This document shows, piece after piece, positions 33,676 to 45,800 of a DNA stretch of 64,000 nucleotides. The notes beneath the pieces were generated by a model. The model was given only the letters and a program-made list of their open reading frames with translations, was not told where the DNA came from and did no database searches. Origin of the DNA: Culex pipiens pallens (Eukaryota; Arthropoda; Insecta; Diptera; Culicidae). Both the position numbers and the translations under genes were made by a program. Positions within the stretch are counted from its first letter, which is position 1, and each line of letters begins with the position of its first letter. The stretch covers positions 28,346,240 to 28,410,239 of the forward strand of contig NC_068938.1 of assembly GCF_016801865.2 (NCBI RefSeq). Reading direction: 5' to 3'.

Positions 33676-34595
33676 AAATTCAGAAAAAGGTCATGTTTGG
33701 GCTTTATCGCAGCGTTTTTTTTTTATTTGGCTCAAACTTTTTGGGGGCCTTCCCTATGACCAAAGAAGCTATTTTGTGTCATTGGTTCACCCATACAAGT
33801 CTCCATACAATTTTGGCAGCTGTCCATACAAAAATGGTACGTAAATATTTAAACAGCTGTAACTTTTGAGAGAATTTTCTGATCAACTTGGTGTCTTCGG
33901 CAAAGTTGTAGGTATTGTTGAGGACTTTTGAGAAAAAAATAGGTACACGCAGAAAAAATGGCCGATTTTTTAATTAACATTTTTTTTTACAAAAACTCAA
34001 TTTCCCAATATACGTATTTTATGATTTTCGAGATTTTTTTATATGTTTTAAGGGACAAAAACCGCAACTTTTGAGCTATAGAGAAGTATGGTAAAAAAAT
34101 CAGCGAGTCATTAATATTGGAAAAAAGTGATTTTTGGAAAAAATCAACATTTTTACCAAAAAAAAAACATTTGACCTCAATTTTTTATGTAAAATTGAAT
34201 TTGCAATCGAAAAGCACTTTACAGTTTTTTTGATTAAGGGCTCCGTTTTTTAGATAAAGCCATCAAAAGTTTGATTTTACCGAAATATTTACAGTTTTTT
34301 GATTTTTAAAAATAGTGACCACGAGTGACCATTTCCGATTTTTTTTTTGTTTGAGAAGTTCAGAAAAATTGCTATGAAATTGTCTAAGAGACATTGATGA
34401 TTGGACCTCGGGTTGCTGAGATACAGCGGCATAAAAAAAAACCGGAAAATTGAAGTCTCACCCAAACAACCTACCATTTTCTAATGTCGATATCTCAGTA
34501 ACTAATGTTAAAACATGAAACATTTGTGAAATTTTTCGTTCTCTTCGAAAAAAATATTTTGAATTTGTTGAATCAAGATATTAAAAATGGTTTTT
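33676..34595. mobile_element. Diverged half of an FB-A fold-back element
   Basis: One arm only, in the order seen at 44165-45080: GACCAAAGAAGCTATTTTG, CAGCTGTCCATACAAAAATG, GGTGTCTTCGGCAAAGTTG, TTTGCAATCGAAAAGCAC, ACCCAAACAACC, CTCTTCGAAAAAAATATTT. Highly substituted. Confidence 0.75.
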
Positions 34596-35915
34596 TATAT
34601 GCTTCTCAAAAAAATATTATTCGATTTAAACATAAAAAAAAGAAAATAGTCTTTTTGGGAAACCAATATTTAGTGACAAAAAGTAATTTAAAAAATCATA
34701 AAAAATCGCTGATTATTTTTTTGTGTAGTCCGCATCCGAATCTTATTTCTATCAATGTCACCCCAGTTTACGGTACCCAGAAAGTTTCAGCCAGATAAAA
34801 AAATACATAAAAAAAATAAAAAAAGGCTTATTTAGTTAAAATATTTGCATCGGTCCAATAAAAAAAAAACAAATAATTCAAAACTGGAAAAAAAACTTAT
34901 TAAAAAGCAAAAATATTATTTAAAATTAAAACATCAGAGCAATTTTCTCAGATCTGTATCTGAAGTGTCTCCGGCAATGTTGCAGGTGTAGAATTTTGGA
35001 AAAAAGGCACACTTAAACAAAATTATTGATTTTGTTTTTTAACTTCAAAAATCACCAATTTGCATCAAACATAATCATTTATTTTATTTTATGATTTGGC
35101 ATAAATATGCCATTATTGATTTTTAAGAAGAATTGAAGAAAATTGTTTGCCCAAGTTCAGTGATTTATTCAATATCTTAAAATTATGGAATTATTATTTT
35201 TTTTAATTGATTTTTTTATTGAAATGAAGTTTTTTGTTTCTCAAATATATCATATTTTTATACTTCAATTCTAATCAAAATTTGAGATAAGAACTAGCTA
35301 CTATTAGAAAAAAGAAAATATGTGTTATTCTTAAATCCTAACATTTGAATGGTTTAACATGTGTTTTTTAGATTTTTATTAGATAATTTAATTAAAGCCC
35401 CAATTGTGATGTTGAATAATCGGGCTATCCTTATATGAAAATATATTTTCTATTACAATTAAATTTCTCTTTTTTGCTTTATAAGAATAATCTCAAAAGA
35501 ACTATTTGATTCTAAAATGACCTCATTTTTTAAAATATTTACCCACAATGTTGAAAATTTAATAAATTGCTTAAATCCAATACAGAAAATGTCATTCTTT
35601 TTATTATTGGAAATAATTGAAAATGTTAACTGATTTTGCTGCAAAATTAAAAAAAAAATCAGAATTGTTTTTCAAGTGTGTTTTTTTACCGTTAAATATA
35701 AAAATTAACATTGGACTTTCGGACCCTATTGATATACCTTGTACCAATCAAGATTTCATAAATTGTGTTCTTTAGACCCGTTTATTTGATGAACAAATCA
35801 AGTGTTTTTAAAGGGCCAATAAACATATGAAACACAATAGCTTATAGGACCATTAAAAAAACTATTGAAATATTAGTTACAAAAATATCAGATCAACCCT
35901 ATTCCACTTCCCCAA
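34596..35915. other. AT-rich interval with FB-A scraps
   Basis: 34930-35010 resembles the FB-A end region (CAGAGCAATTTTCTCAGATC). The rest is AT-rich without features. Confidence 0.4.
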
Positions 35916-35979
35916 CACAATGCATTACTCTCTTTTGTATAAAAAGAACCTGCAAAACCCTGCTTTTCATCGACTTAGT

Positions 35980-37480
35980 GTCGCGCTACTCCTTCCGAGC
36001 TCTATAATCCATCCAAATGTGCGTGCGTGCTTGTGTGCCATATCGGTCATTTTCTGGACCGATTTCAAGCCCCCGTGCGTTTGCATGTATTCGGGACAAC
36101 AAACACTCGGTCCGTCACGGTTCCGGCTTCCCAAGTGTGGTAGTAACCTGCTCGTAGTAGCTGGGGCAGCCAAATGGCCAACACTAGCTGCCGACGGCGG
36201 CGGGTGGTCAGTACTCAGAGTCAGTACGACGCGCTCTTCTTCTTCGGGTTGGCGGAGGGTAGTGGTCCTGTCATTGACCTAGGACGTTTATGGTTGATTG
36301 TTGAGATGTAGAAGTGTTTAGAGGTCAATGTTAGGTCACCATACCCTATTAGATGTAGACTTTCGGACCAAAACCGAAAATATAGAAAGCAGAAATAAGA
36401 AAAGTAAAATCCGTACTCTCGGACGTAATAATAATTCTGGTGAGCACGAACGAAAACGCCACCACTTCGATAGCTGCAGAGGTAGCAATAGCAACAGCAG
36501 CAACACAGTGGCGGATGGGAGGATTTTCGTTCGTATAAGCCGTGAATCTGAGAGTTTCAGCGCTGGCGTTCAGTCTGGCGAGAAGCGCGAACCGGTGCAA
36601 ACATACACCGCCCGGTGTTCTAGTCGTCCGTCGGAGAATCGGTCGCTCGGGTTGACGGATTCAGTTCAGAAAAGGATTCGTGCGAGGTACAACCGGTGGT
36701 TTTGACCATCATCTTGATGGACTTCGTCAAAGTCAGTGGGTGATGGATGACTGTTTTGATTGTGATCATCAAAAGAAGGTTTTTTTTCCTTTCGAATAAA
36801 TCAATCGACTAAAGTTGGTTCAATCGTTCAGTAGTTGAGTGATTTATGGGAAGTTGATACAAGTGAACTTCCGAAGATCTACGTGCCAACCGGTGAAGAC
36901 TTGCAGAGGACATCGAGTGCATGACTGGCACAAAAAAGTTTCGAAAATTTTACGATCAGCTAAGAGGCGCAGCTCAACGAATATCTGTGAAATGATAAAA
37001 AAGATTTTCCTTTTTCTGTCAAAAAAAGTGACCTCCCCCACATTTCATTGAACGAACTGATGCGTGTGTGAATTTTTCTTCAAGTTGTGAAAAGTTGTTT
37101 TTTTCTCTTCACCGGGTTTTTATTAATAGATCCTCGTTATACATGGTGGTCACTGTTGTTGTTGGTTTGGTTGGAAGATTCAGTCTGTCGAATGGCAATA
37201 ACTTTGCCTGAGAGACAGGCGTTTTTTCGCAAATGTTCGAGATATTTTCTTAGAGGGGCAGACGAATTGTGTGACAGAGTTTGGACTCGTTTTAGGTTAG
37301 GGATTTCGAGGAGGAAGAAAATCGCAGCAACAACTTTCTTCGCAGAGTTGAAAATGGTCAGGAAGAAAATCGCAAAATTTTACGACCGGAACATTGTTTA
37401 ATGAAGCGAGGCAGCAGTTTGAGGGAGGAAAAGGAAAAAGTTTGTTTCAGTGGCGTTTTATTGGATATTAATGCGAGACA
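35980..37480 (+). promoter_or_regulatory. GC-rich promoter-like region, candidate leader of the P gene
   Basis: A unique block of raised GC and CpG with an initiator-like TTCAGTCTGG at about 36570 and possible donors, for example GCGAG followed by GTACAA at about 36685. It is the nearest promoter-like sequence upstream of the P-gene acceptor at 42679. Open frames of 65-125 codons on both strands show no domain. The link to the P gene is an inference. Confidence 0.35.
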
Positions 37481-37729
37481 GATGGAGAGGGGGTCATTTG
37501 TTTGGTATCGCGTTTATTATTTTACAATAATACAAATTGCTCAACAAATTTGAGGTTTTGGAATCAGATGAGCAGTTTATTTTTGGTGGAACTGGAAGTG
37601 GCACTCAAATTATGGAACAAAAACACCACGCACGATTTTTGTGTTGAATTTCTGGGAACGGTACTCGGGCAGATTCAATTTTTGAATGTACAATGGATTG
37701 CCGTGAAAGTTGTGGAAATTTGCTCATTT

Positions 37730-39082
37730 TGCCTTCCTCACTGAGGTAAGGCTATAATCCTGCTCTAAAATTGAACTTTTTGTTTAAAGCTCGAAAACCC
37801 ACCTTGATGTATACATATCGACTCAGAATCGAAAACTGAACAAATGTCTGTGTGTATGTGTGTGTGTATGTGTGTGTGTATGTGTGTGTGTATGTGTGTG
37901 TATGTGTGTGTGTATGTGTGTGTATGTGTATGTGTGTGTGTATGTGTGTGTGTATGTGTGTGGGTATGTGTGTGTGTATGTGTGTGTGTATGTGACCAAT
38001 AATGTCACTCAGTTTTCTCAGCACTGGCTGAACCGATTTTGACCAAACCAGTCGCATTCGACTTGGTTTAGGGTCCCATACGGTGCTATTGAATTGTTTG
38101 ATGTTTCGATAAGTAGTTCAAAAGTTATGTATAAAAATGTGTTTTCGTATATTTTCGGAAGTTGAATAAAAGGCAGTAAACTGAAACAAACATCATCATG
38201 CTATACATCGTTAGTTAGGTAATTAAAAGACCTTTCCAACGAATCTATAACATTGAAGATCTGGCAACCCTGTCTCGAGTTCTGACCACTTAAGTGATAT
38301 TTATGTACTTTTTTGTAGCCGGATCTCACTTAAATGTATGTAAACAATGTCCGAATCCATCATCCGACCCATCGTTGGTTAGGTAATCGAAAGACCTTTC
38401 CAACGAGTCTAAAACATTGAAGATCTGGCAACCCTGTCTCAAGCTATGACCACTTAAGTGATATTTATTTACTTTTTTTGTAGCCGGATCTCACTTAAAT
38501 GTATGTAAACAATGTCCGGATCCATCATCCAACCCATCGTTGGTTAGGTAATCAAAAGACCTTTCCAACGAATCTAAAACATTGAAGATCTGGCAACCCT
38601 GTCTGGAGTTCTGACCACTTAAGTGATATTTATGTACTTTTTTGTAGCCGGATCTCACTTAAATGTATGTAAACAATGTCCGGATCCATCATCCGACTCA
38701 TCGTTGGTTAGGTAATCGAAAGACCTTTCCAACGAGTCTAAAACATTGAAGATCTGGCAACCCTGTCTCGAGTTATGACCACTTAAGTGATATTTATGTA
38801 CTTTTTTTGTAGCCGAATTTCACTTAAATGTATGTAAACAATGTCCGGATTCATCATTCGACCCACCGATGGTAAGGTTATCGAAAGACCTTTCCAACGA
38901 GTCCAAAACATTGAAGATTTGGTAACCCTGTCTCAAGCTATGACCACTTATGATACCACTTATGAGCCCTTGAGTGATATGTGTGTTTTTTGTATTCCGG
39001 AACATAACGAAATTAGACGAAATTTGTGTGCAAACCCATCATATCACATATCACCCATTGTTGGAAAAGAGTGAGGAAGGCA
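37730..39082. mobile_element. TIR element with microsatellite and 165-bp tandem repeats
   Basis: Perfect 12-bp termini TGCCTTCCTCAC / GTGAGGAAGGCA. The body runs: a conserved leader (TAAGGCTATAATCCTGC), a TGTGTGTA microsatellite, a unique middle (GGGTCCCATACGGTGC), then about five direct repeats near 165 bp (38210-38940), each with GACCTTTCCAACG, GGCAACCCTGTCT and GCCGGATCTCACTTAAATG. The last repeat is diverged. A reduced relative lies at 13683-14045. Confidence 0.85.
37846..37996. repeat. TGTGTGTA microsatellite
   Basis: Alternating TG/TA tract inside the element at 37730-39082. Explains the HTYTHT and VCVCVC frames. Confidence 0.98.
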
Positions 39083-39170
39083 CCAACCACATAGGTGGAT
39101 TAAGCTAGTTTTTTAACTTACATTTTCTGACGATTTGAAAAAACCATGGTTTATAGAACGAACTTAAAAA

Positions 39171-40590
39171 ATACTTAAATACATAAATACTTAAATACTT
39201 AAATACTTAAATACTTAAATACTTAAATACTTAAATACTTAAATACTTAAATACTTAAATACTTAAATACTTAAACTCTTAAATACTTAAATACTTAAAT
39301 ACTTAAATACTTAAATACTTAAATACTTAAACACTTAAATACTTAAATACTTAAATACTTAAATACTTAAATACTTAAATACTTAAATACTTAAATACTT
39401 AAATACTTAAATACTTAAATACTTAAATACTTAAATACTTAAATACTTAAATACTTAAATACTTAAATACTTAAATACTTAAATACTTAAATACTTAAAT
39501 ACTTAAATACTTAAATACTTAAATACTTAAATACTTAAATACTTAAATACTTAAATACTTAAATACTTAAATACTTAAATACTTAAATACTTAAATACTT
39601 AAATACTTAAATACTTAAATACTTAAATACTTAAATACTTAAATACTTAAATACTTAAATACTTAAATACTTAAATACTTAAATACTTAAATACTTAAAT
39701 ACTTAAATACTTAAATACTTAAATACTTAAATACTTAAATACTTAAATACTAAATACTTAAATACTTAAATACTTAAATACTTAAATACTTAAATACTTA
39801 AATACTTAAATACTTAAATACTTAAATACTTAAATACTTAAATACTTAAATACTTAAATACTTAAATACTTAAATACTTAAATACTTAAATACTTAAATA
39901 CTTAAATACTTAAATACTTAAATACTTAAATACTTAAATACTTAAATACTTAAATACTTAAATACTTAAATACTTAAATACTTAAATACTTAAATACTTA
40001 AATACTTAAATACTTAAATACTTAAATACTTAAATACTTAAATACTTAAATACTTAAATACTTAAATACTTAAATACTCAAATACTTAAATACTTAAATA
40101 CTTAAATACTTAAATACTTAAATACTTAAATACTTAAATACTTAAATACTTAAATACTTAAATACTTAAATACTTAAATACTTAAATACTTAAATACTTA
40201 AATACTTAAATACTTAAATACTAAAATACTTAAATACTAAAATACTTAAATACTTAAATACTAAAATACTTAAATACTTAAATACTTAAATACTTAAATA
40301 CTTAAATACTTAAATACTTAAATAATTAAATACTTAAATACTTAAATACTTAAATACTTAAATACTTAAATATTTAAATACTTAAATACTTAAATACTTA
40401 AATACTTAAATACTTAAATACTTAAATACTTAAATACTTAAATACTTAAATACTTAAATACTTAAATACTTAAATACTTAAATACTTAAATACTTAAATA
40501 CTTAAATACATAAATACTTAAATACTTAAATACTTAAATACTTAAATACTTAAATACTCAAATATTTTAATACTTTAATACTTAAATAAA
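39171..40590. repeat. (AAATACTT)n array, about 1.4 kb, about 177 units
   Basis: Nearly pure 8-bp unit with a few substitutions and one 7-bp unit near 39750. Stop-rich in all frames. It starts about 90 bp after the TIR element. Confidence 0.99.
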
Positions 40591-42679
40591 AATATGCAAA
40601 CAAATTTTTTTTCAGAAAAGTTCAAATTTTTATTGAAAATTCAAGTGCAATTATCTGAAATAAATTTAAAAGGCCTTCCCTTGTGTATAGAATCAATTTA
40701 AGCATGTTTGGTTTTATTCAAAAATCTATTGAATTTTAGTGAATTTTCGATGTACAAAAACAACAATCTTACATTTTTTGAAAACTTAAAATTGCATATC
40801 AACAGTAAGGATATATAACGCGTTTTTCAATAGTTTTTTCATTGAAATGTAGAAATTCTGGCTTGTAATTTCAATTATTTTATTTTTCTTATTATGAAGT
40901 CTTTTGAAAAAATATATTTTTTACTCTTTGATTTTCCGGAACAATTTTGAGGGGGGTTTTGTAGCCCTCCCTTTTTAACTTTTATAAATATTTGCAAAGT
41001 AATTGGATAAAAATAGTTAATAATTTCTGAGTGTATCTATTTTTTAAGTGTCCTCATAATAACCTACAACTTATTTAGTCTCCTTTTGAATTTTTGATCG
41101 CCTTTAAAATTAAAAACAAAAATCATTTTTTTCATCAACGCCATTTTGGCCGCCATCTTGAATTGAAAAATTCTAAATCATTGTTGAGTAGTTTATGGGT
41201 CATATTAAACAATCAAATGAAAACAACGAAAGAAATGTTTTTTTTTCCTGTTTCGATTATCAGAAGTGAAATTTTTCCGAGGCCTTCGGACAATCGAGTC
41301 CGGACTTTATATACAAAACGATTTTGTATGGACAGCTGTCAAAACTGTTTTTAATTTTGTATGGACGATGCAAATTACCTTCTTTGGTCATAGGGAAAAA
41401 ACTCCACTTCTAAAAAGTTCAAGCTAAATTTAAAAACACAATAAAAATCCAGTTCGGTTTCAGTGGAGAACTGTTGAAAGCAGCAATCATTTGTTGGCAG
41501 CAATCATTTGTTGGTTTTTTGGATAAAATTGTTTCTAAACTTGTACACTCTGGATCTTCCACCACTAGTTTTATTTGTTTTGATTTCTGTTTGATGATTT
41601 TTTTTATTCGATATTTCACGACAGATTTCACAGTATTTTTTTTCAAAATTTCCCGAAAATCAAAGTTTTTTAAAATGATAAAATTTACTGACGTTAGTAA
41701 TTTGAGTATTTTTTCTTAAAGATTCAATATATTTCTCATTCAACGCACAACCATTCACAAATCTCTTTCCTGACTATAATCCTCAACGAAATCCGATTGT
41801 TCCGGTGCTGGCGCTCCACCCCGAACGCGGGAATTTATTTTCAATTATCCTTGGTACTTAACCTATAATTTAGTAGCACGTGCTATAGCTTCAAGATGAT
41901 AGCAAATTATAAGAGAGAGTTTATTGGAGATTTTCTCCCAAGAAGTTTTTGCCTCATCAAAGTAGATTCACGTTCGAAAGCCTATTTATTACCCTTACGT
42001 CAATTTTAATGGCTTGTCCAGATACATACTGCACACACAAATCCATCAAAAACGATGGGAAAGGAAGTAAATAAGGAGGCACTATTTTTATGACCATGGC
42101 GTCGTCGTCTACAATGGATCATGACGACGACGACGTCAACGTCGTCGATGGATGGGAATACGATGATGGGGGGTCGATTGCAAAAGGTATTTATTTCACT
42201 GCCTGGAAAAGTTCATCATGTGTTGAAGGTGTGTGCTGCGCATCAGGTGGGCAAACTGTTGAATGTGGGGTTCGGGGGCTGGGGGTGTGCAAAAGGGGTT
42301 AATAGTGTTATTACTTAAAATTCATGTCATTAAGGGGGTGGAGTGTTGAGCGACGTTATCGAGCATTCGGAATCGATGGCTGGCGATCGAGTTGAAGGTT
42401 CGCTTCTGTTTGTAAAAGTTTTCCTTGCTCAATCTTTGTTTGTTGATTAATATTTGAAAAGAGTTTAAACAAATTAAAAGTAGAATTCAAATAATATGAC
42501 TGGTAACTAGTTCAACATTTCAAATATTCAAAAAAAGAACACCCCTTAAAAAAGGTTTCCTTAACATTGACGTGGGTGGTACGATTTCCATCGGGTTCTA
42601 CCCGGACGAAGGGACTCTCGCTGTACCAGTAATAAACTGGAGCTAGCTGGAAAAGGGCAACCGTTCTCGTCATTTGCAG
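40591..42679. other. Non-coding interval upstream of the P gene
   Basis: Contains a pogo-like terminus on the minus strand at about 41252-41307 (GACAATCGAGTCCGGACT) and an FB-A scrap at about 41310-41440 (TTTGTATGGACAGCTGTC). 41750-42440 is unique and less AT-rich. A GACGACGACGACGTCAACG patch near 42125 gives spurious frames. Confidence 0.45.
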
Positions 42680-42818
42680 AGTAAGCATCAACCGAATCGG
42701 GAAGAAGTGAGAGCAAATGTAATTAAAATCCGGACCGAAATGTGTGAATAAGTTGACTTTATGGCGAGTGGAAACTAATTAAAAGCAACAAAAAAGTGTC
42801 AAAAACCCCCAACTTGCC
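42680..42818 (+). other. 5' UTR part of the first coding exon of the P gene
   Basis: The acceptor CGTCATTTGCAG ends at 42679. The leader runs to the ATG at 42819 (context TTGCCATGG). An upstream non-coding exon is therefore expected. Confidence 0.55.
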
Positions 42819-45800
42819 ATGGACGTCCTGGACAAGTTGAACATATTCCGGCGACGCCGTAACGGAACCGGTGCCGCAGACCCGGAACCCGCTCCGGCAT
42901 CGGCGTCCTCGCCCACGATAGTCCTCTCGCCGGCATCGCCCTCGGCCGGCGAGATTTCGACCTGCTCCAGCGGTGAACCAAGTACGCCCCACGGAACGTT
43001 GGGCACGGGGTTGAAGCCCAAGAAGAAGGGCAAACGTAAACGCACCGTTTCCGTCGTTCCCATCAGCGAGGTCACGGAGGCGTCGCTGGAGCTATGGCGA
43101 GCGCTTCCGCCCAAGATCCGGCAGGACCCCAGCATGGTGTCGTTCCAGCAGGTCGAGCTCGAGCACGCTCGGTTACATGGTGAGTTGTTAGAGAATAAGT
43201 TAGTCATTTTAGCTCTCATTTCTGCATAACCCTTGAAGTGTCTCTTCGTTAGTCATGCACGTTACATTCGCTAATTGGAAATGGTGTCATCTTACCGGTT
43301 CTATATTTTAATACTCGTCCTATAGCGTTCTTCAGCCATTCGCTGAAGACGCAGAAGATTATCATCAGCACGACCGACGTTGGAGTTGGAATCGTCAATA
43401 AAGTGTGAGACTTGATATCCTTGCTCCGATGAAATGAGTTGCATTACATAGGTTAGGGTAAATGAGACTATTTTTGTCACATTTTTTCAGGAAATTTTCA
43501 TATTAAACCTTGATTTGATTTAAAATTAAATCAAATGTTTCAATTTTAAATTTGTCGTCATAAGTCTTTTATTGCAATTAAAATGTTTATTAGAAATATC
43601 TAAAACAGAACCAAAATCGATCCCCTTACCCTGTCAAAGTAACGGGTGAGAAGCTGAAGAAATTAAATTTATCCAATGCAATGTAGGTCGAGTGTGCTCA
43701 AGGGGGGTGCCACTAGCCGATGCATTTTTATGCAATGCGATGGAGCTCTATGCGCAATATGTGCATTTTAAAATATTGTTATCGTGTGTCATCTCACCAT
43801 GCTGTCTGCTTGGAGGTTCATCTTCTTAAGTGATGCGTTACGAGCTGCTTAGAATAGATACTAGGAGATTTAATCAAATTTTGTTTGGTATTGATGTAAT
43901 TTTTTATTTAATCAACAAAGCATAGGGACCATCCATAAACCACGTGGACACTTTTTTGGGAATCTCGTCCCCCCCCCTTCGTGGACAATTGTCCATACAA
44001 AAAAAAATCTTTTTTGTATGGAGCGTGGACAATCGCCATACCCCCCCCCCCCCCCCCCCTAAAGTGTCCACGTGGTTTACGGATGGTCCCATAGCAGAAT
44101 AAATTGAAAACATCAATTTAACACCAGAGCAATTCTCTACGAAATCGGTCTTTTTTCTTCAATTTTAATTTTTGTATTTTTTAATCCGGCTGAAACTTTT
44201 TTGGTGCCTTCGGTATGCCCAAAGAAGCCATTTTGCATCATTAGTTTGTCCATATAATTTTCCATACAAATTCGGCAGCTGTCCATACAAAAATGATGTA
44301 TGAAAATTCAAAAATCTGTATCTTTTGAAGGAATTTTTTGATCGATTTGGTGTCTTCGGCAAAGTTGTAGGTATGGATACGGACTACACTGGAAAAAATA
44401 ATACACGGTAAAAAAAAATTTGGTGATTTTTTTATTTAACTTTTTATCACTAAAACTTGATTTACAAAAAAACACTATTTTTAATTTTTTTTATTTTTTG
44501 ATATGTTTTAGAAGACATAAAATGCCAACTTTTCAGAAATTTCCAGGTTGTGCAAAAAATCACTGACCGAGTTATGAATTTTTTAATCAATACTGATTTT
44601 TTCAAAAAATCGAAATTTTGGTCGTAAAAATTTTTCAACTTCATTTTTCGATGTAAAATCAAATTTGCAATCAAAAAGTACTTTACTAAAATTTTGATAA
44701 AGTGCACCGTTTTCAAGTTATAGCCATATTTAAGTGACTTTTTTGAAAATAGTCGCAGTTTTTCATTTTTTTAAATTAGTGCACATGTTTGCCCAGTTTT
44801 GAAAAAAATATTTTTGAAAAGCTGAGAAAATTCTCTATATTTTGCTTATTCGGACTATGTTGATACGACCTTTAGTTGCTGAGATATTGCAATGCAAAGG
44901 TTTAAAAACAGGAAAATTGATGTTTTCTAAGTTTCACCCAAACAACCCACCATTTTCTATCGTCAATATCTCAGCAACTAATGGTCCGATTTTCAATGTT
45001 AATATTTGAAACAATTGTGAAATTTTCCGATCTTTTCGAAAAAAATATTTTTGGAATTTTCAAATCAAGACAAACATTTTAAAAGGGCGTAATATTGAAT
45101 GTTTGGCCTTTGTGAAATGTTAGTCTTGATTTGAAAATTCCAAAAATATTTTTTTCGAAGAGATCGGAAAATTTCACAAATGTTTCATATATTAACATTG
45201 AAAATCGGACCATTAGTTGCTGAGATATTGACGATAGAAAATGGTGGGTTGTTTGGGTGAAACTTAGAAAACATCAATTTTCCTGTTTTTAAACCTTTGC
45301 ATTGCAATATCTCAGCAACTAAAGGTCGTATCAACAAAGTCCGAATAAGCAAAATATAGAGAATTTTCTCAGCTTTTCAAAAATATTTTTTTCAAAACTG
45401 GGCAAACATGTGCACTAATTTAAAAAAATGAAAAACTGCGACTATTTTCAAAAAAGTCACTTAAATATGGCTATAACTTGAAAACGGTGCACTTTATCAA
45501 AATTTCAGTAAAGTACTTTTTGATTGCAAATTTGATTTTACATCGAAAAATGAAGTTGAAAAATTTTTACGACCAAAATTTCGATTTTTTGAAAAAATCA
45601 GTATTGATTAAAAAATTCATAACTCGGTCAGTGATTTTTTGCACAACCTGGAAATTTCTGAAAAGTTGGCATTTTATGCCTTCTAAAACATATCAAAAAA
45701 TAAAAAAAATTAAAAATAGTGTTTTTTTGTAAATCAAGTTTTAGTGATAAAAAGTTAAATAAAAAAATCACCAAATTTTTTTTACCGTGTATTATTTTTT

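Noticed and set aside
36328..36705. 125-codon plus-strand protein
   Set aside because: Low-complexity Ser/Asn/Arg composition in a promoter-like GC block. The opposite strand is equally open.
37752..38057. HT/YT-rich protein
   Set aside because: Translation of a TGTGTGTA microsatellite.
42090..42318. Asp/Val-rich protein upstream of the P gene
   Set aside because: Arises from a GACGACGAC-type tract. No conserved domain.
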